Positions 16,173-25,700 of a stretch of DNA of 64,000 bases are shown here, in pieces. A model generated the notes under the pieces. The model saw only the letters and a list, made by a program, of their open reading frames with translations. It searched no databases and was not told the DNA's origin. The stretch's first letter is position 1, and each line of letters begins with the position of its first letter. The DNA is taken from contig CAZVOD010000002.1 of assembly GCA_964628385.1 (NCBI GenBank), forward strand, positions 79,169 to 143,168, written 5' to 3'. This DNA comes from JANQPA01 sp964628385. Lineage in GTDB: Bacteria > Bacteroidota > Bacteroidia > Chitinophagales > Saprospiraceae. The position numbers were made by a program, and so were the translations under genes.

Positions 16173-16901
16173 ATGAAAAGTTTTGATATTACAATTCCGG
16201 TGTTAAATGAAGAAGTAACATTAGATCAAAACGTTCGAAAACTCCACGAATTTATCAAAAGCCAGATGCCGATGCACGGGGCCTGGCAAATTATCATTGC
16301 TGATAATGGCTCTACGGACGATACGCTTGCCATTGGGCAGCGGCTTCAGGAGGAGTTCCCTGAAGTGGCCGTTGTGACGGTGCCCCGCAAGGGCGTGGGT
16401 TTGGCCTTGAAGACCTCCTGGAGCCAATCCAAAGCGAACATTGTGGGCTATATGGATTTAGACCTGGCCACTGATCTTCCTCATTTTCTAGAAGCCTACC
16501 GGGCTATTGCTGATCAAGACTATGACATTGTTTACGGTACTCGTTTGCACCCGGATGCAAAAGTCATTGGTCGTACTTTAAAACGAGAAATTGCTTCGCG
16601 AGGTTTTAACTGGCTTTTGAGAATGTATTTAAATGTACAATTTTCTGATGGAATGTGTGGATTTAAATTTTTAAAACGCAATATTTATCCTCAACTTCAT
16701 CAGATGGGGGCACAAAATAATGGTTGGTTCTTTTCAACGGAATTACTCACAGTAGCCGAGTGGCTAGACCTGAAGATTTACGAATTACCCATCCGATGGA
16801 CGGACGATGCTTCTAGTAGTAAAGTGAAGATTATCCCGTTAGCCAAAAGATATATTCAGTCAATGATAGAACTTAAAAAGAAAAAACCACAAAATATTTG
16901 A
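16173..16901 (+). CDS. Family 2 glycosyltransferase
   Basis: A 242-residue GT-A fold enzyme of the dolichyl-phosphate-sugar synthase type. Motifs are ITIPVLNEE at the start, IADNGSTDD, and DLDLATD (the D-x-D metal and nucleotide-sugar site), then GTRLHPDAKVIGR. There are no transmembrane helices, so it probably works at the inner face of the membrane on a lipid-linked acceptor. The ATG at 16173 matches the family N-terminus. Its stop codon overlaps the next ATG, so it is coupled to the aldo-keto reductase gene. Sugar and acceptor are unknown. Confidence 0.87.
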   Translation: MKSFDITIPVLNEEVTLDQNVRKLHEFIKSQMPMHGAWQIIIADNGSTDDTLAIGQRLQEEFPEVAVVTVPRKGVGLALKTSWSQSKANIVGYMDLDLATDLPHFLEAYRAIADQDYDIVYGTRLHPDAKVIGRTLKREIASRGFNWLLRMYLNVQFSDGMCGFKFLKRNIYPQLHQMGAQNNGWFFSTELLTVAEWLDLKIYELPIRWTDDASSSKVKIIPLAKRYIQSMIELKKKKPQNI

Positions 16902-17812
16902 TGCCTGATCTACCATTTATACCTCACCTTTATTTTGGTACCGCTCTATGGGGGTGGACTATCCCCAAAGAAAACTGCTATCAACTCCTTGACTATTATT
17001 ATGAAAAAGGATTTCGCAAAATAGATTGCGCCACCAATTATCCCATCAATAAAAACCCGGATCAGTTTCGCTGGGCCGAAAACAATTTAGAAGACTGGAT
17101 CAAAGCCCACCAGGTGAATGATCTCGAAATTATCATGAAAGTAGGTAGCTTGGATAATATGATGAGCCCCGATAATAATATTTCCAAAACCTTCTTGATC
17201 ATGAATCTGCGCTACTATCAGGCTAAATTCGGTGACAATTTACGCACGCTGATGATTCATTGGGATAACCGAGCGGATGAAAAAGAAATTAAAAAGAGCT
17301 TTGAAGCCCTTAGTATTGTGCAGGAACAAGGCATACAACCCGGACTTTCCGGCATAAAACACCCTGCCATTTACGCTGCTTTGAATCAACAATTCCAATT
17401 AGATTTCGAAATCCAGATAAAACACAATCTACTCCAGTCTGCCTATGAACATTATAAGGACTTTCACGGGCAACCGCGATTTGTTACCTATGGTATCAAT
17501 GCGGGCGGGCTAAAACTGGATCATACTTATACCAGCCGCAGCTCATTGAGCGTCAGAAAAGGTGCAATAGCAGCCCAGCCGCCTATTGTTGACCAAATCA
17601 AGAGGCAGCAGGCTCTATTTAACCAGAACAAGGAACGTCCGGCGCTCACTACATTCAATCATTTTGGCATGATTTACGCCTTTTATCAACCCGATGCAAA
17701 AGGTATTTTATTGGGAACTTCCCGCGTAGAGCAATTAAAGGAAAGCATTCAGTTTTATGAACACCTCAAAACCTACGATTATTCAGATGTTTATACGGAA
17801 TTAAAAGGATGA
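16901..17812 (+). CDS. Aldo-keto reductase-like oxidoreductase
   Basis: A 303-residue TIM-barrel enzyme of the aldo-keto reductase superfamily. The catalytic tetrad seems kept: D42 and Y47 (IDCATNY), K80 (IIMKVG) and H120 (LMIHWDN). The rest is divergent from the common classes. Translation overlaps both neighbours (TGATG in front, ATGA behind), which places it in one pathway with the glycosyltransferase and the FAD enzyme, probably reducing a sugar or lipid carbonyl. The start at 16901 gives MPDLPFIPHLYFG. Confidence 0.82.
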   Translation: MPDLPFIPHLYFGTALWGWTIPKENCYQLLDYYYEKGFRKIDCATNYPINKNPDQFRWAENNLEDWIKAHQVNDLEIIMKVGSLDNMMSPDNNISKTFLIMNLRYYQAKFGDNLRTLMIHWDNRADEKEIKKSFEALSIVQEQGIQPGLSGIKHPAIYAALNQQFQLDFEIQIKHNLLQSAYEHYKDFHGQPRFVTYGINAGGLKLDHTYTSRSSLSVRKGAIAAQPPIVDQIKRQQALFNQNKERPALTTFNHFGMIYAFYQPDAKGILLGTSRVEQLKESIQFYEHLKTYDYSDVYTELKG

Positions 17813-18945
17813 AACAATTTGACTTTTTGATTATTGGAGGAGGAATTTTTGGAATTTATACAGCGCTTTTTCTGGCCAGAAAAGGGGTTAAGGTTGGGAT
17901 TTTGGAAAAAGAGCGACAGTTGCTTCAAAAAGCATCGATAGTCAATCAGGCCCGGTTGCACAATGGCTATCACTATCCCCGCAGTGTGGCCACAGCTTTG
18001 ATGTCTAACGAAAATAAGGAACGTTTCACAAAAGAGCATCAATCATTTATCAATTTCACTTTTGAGAAATATTACGGTATTGATCGGTATGGCTCCTTTA
18101 CAGACAGCCAGCAATTTGAGCGATTTTGCAATTTCATTAACATCCAGTGTGAGCCGGTAAAAGAGCATCCGCTTTTTAATTATCACAGGCTGGAAGCCGT
18201 TTACAAAACCCGGGAGTACACTTTTGATCCCATTCTTATAGCACGATATTACAGTGATCAGCTCAAAGACTACCCCAATGCTATAACCCTGATGACCGAA
18301 CACGAGCTTCTCATGGCCGGGCAAAATGGCCGGGAGTGGCTCCTGGAAGTAAAGAATCACCGGGAAGATCAGGTGATCAACATTAGTGCTGGTCAGGTTG
18401 TTAATGCCACTTATGCCGGCAGTAATAGTATCAACCGGATTTTTGGGATGAAAAGCCTAGACCTGACCCATGAAATTTCAGAGATGGCTTTTGTTACCTC
18501 TCCGCAGGTCAGTAATACTGGCCTTACGGTCATGGATGGCCAATTTGGCTCTATCATGCCTTATGGCCTGAGTGGTTTATTGTCTTTATCATCTGTAGCG
18601 TACACTCATCACAAGATCAGCTATGAAGCGGAGCCACACTTTGATTGTATGGCCCGGGTATCACATTGCAGGCCTGATTTTCTGGGCATTTGCAACGAAT
18701 GTACCGCCAGGCCGGCATCGAATTACAATAAGATGTTGGCACAGATCAAAAATTATTTCCGGCCGGAGGTTCAGTTTCACTATTATTGGTCTTACTTCAC
18801 CATCAAATCCAAGCTGATGGCCAATTATATTGATGATGGCCGACCTACCGAAATTTCACTATTACACCAGAAGCCTCCTTTTTATTGTATATTCGCTGGA
18901 AAGATCAATTCCATTTACGAAGTGGAAAAGGTGATCAAAATTTAG
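17809..18945 (+). CDS. FAD-dependent oxidoreductase (DAO family)
   Basis: A 378-residue flavoenzyme. The dinucleotide-binding motif is FLIIGGGIFGIYTALFLA at residues 5-22, with the acidic ILEKE end of strand 2. It starts with an ATGA overlap with the aldo-keto reductase gene. The family contains amino acid oxidases, glycerol-3-phosphate and 2-hydroxyglutarate dehydrogenases. I cannot assign the substrate. The context points to modification of a glycan or lipid. Confidence 0.85.
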   Translation: MKQFDFLIIGGGIFGIYTALFLARKGVKVGILEKERQLLQKASIVNQARLHNGYHYPRSVATALMSNENKERFTKEHQSFINFTFEKYYGIDRYGSFTDSQQFERFCNFINIQCEPVKEHPLFNYHRLEAVYKTREYTFDPILIARYYSDQLKDYPNAITLMTEHELLMAGQNGREWLLEVKNHREDQVINISAGQVVNATYAGSNSINRIFGMKSLDLTHEISEMAFVTSPQVSNTGLTVMDGQFGSIMPYGLSGLLSLSSVAYTHHKISYEAEPHFDCMARVSHCRPDFLGICNECTARPASNYNKMLAQIKNYFRPEVQFHYYWSYFTIKSKLMANYIDDGRPTEISLLHQKPPFYCIFAGKINSIYEVEKVIKI

Positions 18946-19017
18946 GCAAAACACCGTGTAGTGGTTGGTATTGCTGAAGTAAAAAATACACCGCTACCTG
19001 AATTAAGCAGTAGATTT

Positions 19018-19443
19018 ATGTACCGTTTTGATTTTCAAAAAAGAGTGCGTTACGCAGAAACGGATAAGATGGGTTATCTGTACTACGGTCATTATGCTAA
19101 ATACTACGAAATTGGCCGGGTAGAAATGCTGCGGGCGGTAGGCCTGACTTACCGCATTATGGAAGATGATTATCAGGTAATGATGCCGGTTACTTCGCTA
19201 CAAATGCGTTTTGTTCGACCCGCTTACTACGATGACTTATTAACTATTAGAACCACTTTGAAAGAACTTCCGGAGAAGTTTATCACTTTTCATGTAGAAA
19301 TTCTTAATGAAAAAAATAGGCTAGTAAACGGCGGTACCGTCAGGCTTTGTTTTGTTGATACTAAAAACTACAAAACCGTTACCGCTCCCGATATTTTATT
19401 AAACCATTTAAGACCACATTTTACAGATCATGAAGTTACCTGA
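19018..19443 (+). CDS. Acyl-CoA thioesterase, YbgC/FadM hot-dog family
   Basis: A 141-residue hot-dog-fold thioesterase. The catalytic region reads AETDKMGYLYYGHYAKYYEIGR, the pattern of the 4-hydroxybenzoyl-CoA thioesterase group, with the active-site Asp in ETD. I use the ATG at 19018 as the GTG at 18961 adds 19 residues that do not look like family sequence. It overlaps the next gene by 14 bases. It hydrolyses acyl-CoA; chain length is unknown. Confidence 0.88.
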   Translation: MYRFDFQKRVRYAETDKMGYLYYGHYAKYYEIGRVEMLRAVGLTYRIMEDDYQVMMPVTSLQMRFVRPAYYDDLLTIRTTLKELPEKFITFHVEILNEKNRLVNGGTVRLCFVDTKNYKTVTAPDILLNHLRPHFTDHEVT

Positions 19444-20416
19444 TCCGCAAAAAATAAAGAAGCGTATACTCAGATCAAAGACAATTAGGAGAATCCGAAT
19501 TGGGTCCAAGAAAAAATCCCTGCCGGGTTTTTTCAATGTTCCTATTTATGATGTGGTTGTTTTTGTTTTTAATGAAATAGGAAGGACAGATTTATTTACG
19601 AGAGCCAACTCGGCAGCGTTCAGCTTTTTTCTTTCGCTGTTTCCGTCCATCATGGTTTTATTTACGACTATACCCTACTTAAAAAGCTATTTTTTGAAAT
19701 ATTTGCCGGAAGGAGAAAACTTCGACGCTATTTTGGCCACCGAGATCAAAAGAATCCTGCCGGGCGTGGCCGGAGAACGCCTATTTGGGTTTATCGAGAA
19801 TATTACCAACAACCCCAGAGTGGGCTTGCTGTCTTTCGGTTTTTTGATGGCCATTTTTTTTGCCTCCAACGGAATGCTTTCGCTGATGAGAGGTTTTGAT
19901 AAATCTTACCACGTTTCCACCTTTCGGAACAGAGCCGGGTGGAAAGATCGTATTATTGCCATTGGTCTTACTTTTTGGATAGGACTTATGCTCATTGGCT
20001 CCGTTATTTTGATTATTTTGGGAGATACGCTCATACAAGCAGCATCAGAATTTAAGCTGATTAATCGCTTTTCGGCTTATCTGCTCAGTTTTTCCAGATA
20101 TATCGCCATCATATTGTTATTTTATACTTCACTGGCTTTCATTTATCGCTTTGGGCCGGCCATCAAGAAAAAATTCAGCGTTTTTTCTGCCGGTACTACA
20201 CTAGCTACCATTTTGTGTATACTTTCCTCTACCCTATTTTCGGCTTATGTCAATAATTTTAATACCTACAATGAGTTGTATGGTTCTATTGGTACTATTA
20301 TTGTGCTGATGCTTTGGCTGCAAATCAATATCCTGTTTTTGTTTATTGGCTTTGAACTCAATGCCAGTATTGCCGTCAATAGAGACCTACGGGTAAAGCG
20401 AAAAGAAACACTGTAA
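19430..20416 (+). CDS. YihY/BrkB family inner-membrane protein
   Basis: A 328-residue membrane protein with six predicted helices and the typical family stretch RANSAAFSFFLSLFPSIMVLF near residues 60-80. Family members are of uncertain function (once called ribonuclease BN by error). The start overlaps the thioesterase stop by 14 bases, so translation is probably coupled. The C-terminus is short and basic. Confidence 0.9.
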   Translation: MKLPDPQKIKKRILRSKTIRRIRIGSKKKSLPGFFNVPIYDVVVFVFNEIGRTDLFTRANSAAFSFFLSLFPSIMVLFTTIPYLKSYFLKYLPEGENFDAILATEIKRILPGVAGERLFGFIENITNNPRVGLLSFGFLMAIFFASNGMLSLMRGFDKSYHVSTFRNRAGWKDRIIAIGLTFWIGLMLIGSVILIILGDTLIQAASEFKLINRFSAYLLSFSRYIAIILLFYTSLAFIYRFGPAIKKKFSVFSAGTTLATILCILSSTLFSAYVNNFNTYNELYGSIGTIIVLMLWLQINILFLFIGFELNASIAVNRDLRVKRKETL

Positions 20417-20567
20417 GCCCAAAAATAGAATAACCACAGTCTCTTACCCATAATGTCTTTCAGCTGCAGAAATTTTACGGCCAGGTATAAGCAGCATTTC
20501 GTTCTTTTTTCGGATTTTAGTATAAAATCAATTCTTCAGCAACCAGACTGTTAATAACCTGAATACA

Positions 20568-21653
20568 ATGATTAAAAGATATTTCCTATCTCTCATTATT
20601 TGCTGTTTTTATTTTAGTACTTCATTTTCCCAAAAATTCAGTAACGAGTTTCTTTCTATTGGTGTGGGGGCCCGGGCTCAGGGCCAGGGCAATGCCGTTG
20701 TGGCTTCTGTTGATGATGTGACAGCCGGAGTCTGGAACCCGGCCGGATTGATGTTTCTGGATATTGAAAGAGGTTTGCAACTGGGAGCTATGCACGCAGA
20801 ATGGTTTGGAGGTGTAGGTAAGTTCGATTACCTAGCCGCAGCCATTCCGATTGCTCAGGGCAGGAGAAGACTTGGCTTATCCTTTATTCGCTTTGGTATT
20901 GACGAAATCCCCAATACTTTAAGCTTATACGAAAGTGATGGTACGATCAACTTTGATAACCTGAGAGAATTCTCAGCGGCTGATTATGCTTTTCTGGTCA
21001 GCTATGCGCAAAACCTTTCAAAGGGCAATAACAAACTATCCATTGGCGGAAATGTAAAGATAGTGTACCGACAAATTGGACCTTTTGCCAATTCCTGGGG
21101 TTTTGGTGTAGACCTGGGAGCACAATACAGGACCAGCAATTTTTACCTGGGCTTGATGGCTCGCGACATCACCACTACCTTCAATGCCTGGTCTTTCAAT
21201 TTTACCAATGAAGAGAAAGAAGTACTGGCCCTGACCAATAACGAAATTCCCATCAACAGTATAGAAATTACCAATCCCCAGTTGATACTAGGCCTGGCTT
21301 ATCGCTTTGATTTTGGAAAAAGTAGCTTGAGGCCGGAGCTCAATTGGGTAATCACCACAGATGGTCAGCGAAATACGTTACTTTCTTCTGATCCCTTTAG
21401 TATTGATCCCGCAATTGGCCTGGAATACAATTACCAGGGGTTCCTTTGGCTGAGAGCCGGTGCTAATCAATTTCAAAGAGAAAGAGATTTCGATAATACC
21501 GAAAACCTAACCCTGCGCCCCAGTATCGGAGTAGGTTTCCGCCTGGGCGCTCTAAATGTGGATTATGCCTTTACCGATTTGGGAAGTCAGCAAAACACTT
21601 TTTCACATGTCATTTCGGCAACACTGGATATACGTCCGGGAGAAGAGCGTTAG
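20568..21653 (+). CDS. PorV/PorQ-family outer-membrane protein
   Basis: A 361-residue protein with a signal peptide (about 1-21, ending SFSQ) and the family hallmark FLSIGVGARAQGQGNAVVA followed by DDVTAGVWNPAGL. It is related to the FadL-like barrels PorV and PorQ of the type IX secretion system, and to other members of unknown job. It ends in a strand pattern ending LDIRPGEER. Given the T9SS sorting domain on the haloperoxidase-like protein, a link with T9SS is possible but paralogues are common. Confidence 0.8.
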   Translation: MIKRYFLSLIICCFYFSTSFSQKFSNEFLSIGVGARAQGQGNAVVASVDDVTAGVWNPAGLMFLDIERGLQLGAMHAEWFGGVGKFDYLAAAIPIAQGRRRLGLSFIRFGIDEIPNTLSLYESDGTINFDNLREFSAADYAFLVSYAQNLSKGNNKLSIGGNVKIVYRQIGPFANSWGFGVDLGAQYRTSNFYLGLMARDITTTFNAWSFNFTNEEKEVLALTNNEIPINSIEITNPQLILGLAYRFDFGKSSLRPELNWVITTDGQRNTLLSSDPFSIDPAIGLEYNYQGFLWLRAGANQFQRERDFDNTENLTLRPSIGVGFRLGALNVDYAFTDLGSQQNTFSHVISATLDIRPGEER

Positions 21654-21961
21654 CAGATAGCAGATGCGAATGCGCCGGACTTGTTTCGTAAGTATTCAAA
21701 TACTTTATATTTTACGATATTTATTTTTATTTTTAAAACTGAACGGCAAATTGTGCTGTTAAGAAGAAGCCATGCAGGTATCAAAAAGTTTTGACTCTAC
21801 AACTTATAAAAATTAAGGTTTGACTTGGTGTGACTAGGGCGGGCCTCAATCAGTCTTTGACTGACTCGCTTTGTCGACAAGGGGATTACTGAACCACACT
21901 AGCTACCTTATTCATGTTCTTCTGAGGGTCAAAAACATCCCTGATACTTGTATGGACTTTT
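21654..21961. other. 308-base intergenic region between convergent genes
   Basis: No coding sequence is seen. A small stem (TCAGTC / GACTGA, 21850-21864) and a 10-base palindrome TTGTCGACAA (21871-21880) are the only structures. Neither looks like a strong terminator. Confidence 0.5.
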
Positions 21962-22597
21962 TTATACTTCAGGCGGGATGATGTTTTTAAAATGCCCATT
22001 CATTTGTACTTTCTTCCTTAGATTTTCCATTTCTTCTACTACCGGTATTAACCTGTTTAGATGAGTCAGGATGAATTCCTGGCGCTCACTTTCTTTGGCC
22101 AGGCTCAATAGTTCGTACTCCTGATACAAATTGAAGCCAATATGGTGCGCGATATCAAATACCCTGAAAGTTTCATCATTACTGGGTATCTCTTTTTGTA
22201 TGTTTAGCAATTGAAAAAGCTCTGCGACTAACTCTAGGATCTTTTCATTCAATACAAAATTACCTTCGTAATCCAGTTCAATATTTTCAACCGTGGCACC
22301 AGCGTATAATTTTTCTGGTGCTTTTGAAAAATATTCATGAATCCTGAAAACGCCCACTCCTTTAGTACGTACATCCAACTCTCCGTTTGGATATTTTTTT
22401 TCAATTTTAACCAACTCAATCTCCGTTCCGATATCCTGAACGTTATTATCTATGTAAGAAGGAATACCAAAGGTTATCCCTTCCTCTTCACACTCCTGGA
22501 TTAGCTGCCTATAGCGAGGCTCAAATATATGCAGGTTGAGACTTTCCCCAGGATAAACAACTAATTGTAACGGAAACATGGGTAATAAACGAGTCAT
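21962..22597 (-). CDS. Lon N-terminal-like substrate-binding protein
   Basis: A 211-residue protein made of the Lon substrate-binding (LON) domain with the start LPMFPLQLVVYPGE and LHIFEPRYRQLI, and a helical end. There is no ATPase or protease part. Such stand-alone proteins are widespread and of unknown function, presumed to bind peptides. The ATG at 22597 is preferred over a TTG nine bases upstream. Confidence 0.9.
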   Translation of the reverse strand: MTRLLPMFPLQLVVYPGESLNLHIFEPRYRQLIQECEEEGITFGIPSYIDNNVQDIGTEIELVKIEKKYPNGELDVRTKGVGVFRIHEYFSKAPEKLYAGATVENIELDYEGNFVLNEKILELVAELFQLLNIQKEIPSNDETFRVFDIAHHIGFNLYQEYELLSLAKESERQEFILTHLNRLIPVVEEMENLRKKVQMNGHFKNIIPPEV

Positions 22598-22798
22598 TAA
22601 GAACAAGTTTTTATTTTTGTTGAATAGGCAACACAGAATTTTTTAATTTTATCAGACACTTACAGTAGCTTGTCATCATACCACTACACGAATTGAAAAT
22701 ATCTAACTATCGTACTAGATAAACATTTCGTGTGGAATATGTTGTGTGATTTACCGAAAAGACGAAAGAAATTCCCTTTTTTATACTAAAAGCATTTT

Positions 22799-25700
22799 AT
22801 GCCTAAAAAACATTCCACTATGAAACGCAATCTACAGATTTTGAGAACTGCTGCCTTCCTTATTGCCACGGCTTTACTAACGGCTTGTGGTCAAAAGGAC
22901 GGTAGCACTCAGCTTCCTCCTGACATCAAGAACTACATCTATGGTTACACCTCGGGGGTGATATCGAAAACCAGTGATGTCAGCATAACTTTTAACCAGC
23001 CTATGGTTGGAGAAAGTGAAACTGGCCAGCCACCCGCATCAGGAATTTTCAGGCTCACCCCAGAAGCAAAAGGGCAACTCAATTGGGAAAACCAGTATAT
23101 CCTGCGCTTTGTCCCGAACGATCATTTTGAGGCCGGCAAGAAATATCAGGTGCAACTGGACTTGAAGCAGCTACTACCTGGAGAAAAGCTGAGCAGCAGC
23201 ACTTTTGAATTTGATTTCCAAATCAGGGATCAATTTATGGAAATCGTGGAAGCCGGCCTAAATACTCCTAATCCAGAAGATTTTAAATTGCAGGAATATT
23301 CAGGCGAAATTCTTACCAGCGACGTGGCCTCCAATGAAAATGTTGAACAACTGCTAAAGGCCTCTCAAAATGGACGGGCACTGACCATCAACTGGAGCCA
23401 CGGTGATGATCCAATGCGCCACAGTTTTTTTATTAAAGGTATTCAAAGGGGCGACGAAGCCTCTTCTCTAAAACTGGAATGGAATGGTCGGGCAATCAAT
23501 TCCCGGCAAAATGGAGAAAAGACGGTTGAAATTCCTGCCCTGGGTGATTTTAAAGTCCTCTCGGTAGAAGCCTTACAACTGCCAGAACAAGCCCTGGTCA
23601 TTAAGTTTTCGGATCCAATCAGCAAAAACCAGGATTTAGGGGGCCTGATCAGGCTTAGCGATGGAGCGACTAACTTTCGCTTTTTGATAAACGGACAGGA
23701 GGTCAGGGCATTTCCCAATCAAAGGCTTGGCGGTAGCCAAACTATTATGGTCAATACAGGTATAAGAAATATAGCCAATACGGAAATGCCCACCGGTAGT
23801 CGTTGGGAAGTAAATTTTGCTATGCCATTGCCAGATGTCAGACTAGTGGGCAAGGGCGTTATTATGCCTAACTCGGAAGGGTTGTATTTTCCTTTTGAGG
23901 CAATAGGTTTAAATAAAGTGGATATTGAAATTTTTAAAATTTACAACAATAATATTCTTCAATTTCTACAAAATAACCGCCTGAATGGTGATGGCTACCT
24001 TTACCAAGTTGGCCAGATCGTTCTTCAAAAAAGTATTCCTCTTCAAAATTTACGGGCAGATGCCAGCATGGATAAATGGACGAGATATTCGCTTGACCTG
24101 AGTGACCTCATCCAGGATGATCCCAAAGCTATCTATCAGGTTAGGATTGGATTCCAGCCGGCATATACTTTTTATGAATGCCCTTATGGCAACGCTGCTG
24201 ATCTTAAAGAACCTATTCCCTTCACAACTAATGAAGATGGTACCACAGCCAGTATAATGGATGAATGGTATGGGATAGCGGGTTATTACGATGGTTATAA
24301 CTACAGACAGCGAAACGATCCTTGCTACACGGCTTATTACAATCGGGATAAGTTTATATCCCGCAATGTCATTGCATCCAATCTGGGCATCATTACAAAA
24401 GGCAGTGACGACAGGAATTTTTCGGCAATTGTCACCGACCTCAGGTCTACCGATCCGGTATCGGGAGCCAAGCTCAGTTATTATAATTTTCAACAGCAAA
24501 AAATCGGCGAAGCTACTACTGATGCTAATGGTATGGCGACGATACAATTGGAGGAATCCCCATTTTTGGTTGTCGCCGAGCAAAGCCAGGATTATGGTTA
24601 TCTGCGACTAATGGATGGCGATGCGCTTTCTACCAGTCGCTTTGATGTGAGTGGCCAGCGTACTCAAAAGGGTTTGAAAGGGTTTCTTTACGCTGACCGT
24701 GGGGTTTGGCGCCCCGGCGATTCTATTTATTTGAATTTTATTTTAGAAAAATCTAACGGAGCGCTGCCCACCAATTTTCCTATTACATTAGAAGTAACGG
24801 ATGCCAGAGGGAACTTGCGTGTAGAAACTACCAGCATTGACAATGTCAATGGCATTTATCCCTTACATTTTAAAACAGATATAGAATCTCCTACCGGTAA
24901 CTGGATAGCCAGAGTGAAGGCGGGAGGTGCTAATTTCACCAAAACACTTAAGATAGAGACTATACGGCCCAATCGGCTGTCTATAGATCTGGATTTTGGT
25001 GCTGAATATCTTTCGAAAGCCAATGAACCTACACAATTTAGCCTGAGTTCCAATTGGCTCTACGGAGCACCGGCAAAAAATTTGAAGGCCAAAGTAGAGC
25101 TCACCCTCACTCCGGCAAATACAACATTTACGAAATACCCTGAATTTGAGTTTGATGACCCGGCCCGCGGGATAGCCAGCAATACGAAAGTAATTTTTGA
25201 TGGTCTGCTTGACGGTGCTGGCAAAGCCAATATATCCAAGACCTTACTTACCAATTCTAATGCAGCCGGTAAATTGAATGCACAATTTAAAACCAGGGTC
25301 TTTGAAAAGGGTGGAAATTTTAGCCTGAATTTGAAATCTATCGCCTATTATCCCTACGAAACCTTTGCGGGAGTTGCTCTTCCTCAAAATGAGTATAAAG
25401 AAAAACGACTGGACAAAGGAAAAGCCGGTAATATTTCATTTATTCTTGTAGATCAACAGGGTAACCCTCGGGCCAACCAATCGATCACAGTGGGCCTTTA
25501 CCGGGTTAACTGGCGTTGGTGGTGGGAAAATGGCGGCGATAATATCAATCAATACAACTCGAGTACTCATTTCAACGCACAACAAACCGTTACGCTTACA
25601 ACTGATAATAATGGCAGAGCTTCCTGGAATTTGCGCATAGATGATTGGGGTAGATATATGATTCGGGTTTGTGATGAAAAAAACGGCCATTGTTCCGGCG

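Noticed and set aside
24050..24583. Minus-strand open frame of 177 codons within the alpha-2-macroglobulin gene
   Set aside because: Antisense shadow; composition and lack of motifs do not support a gene.
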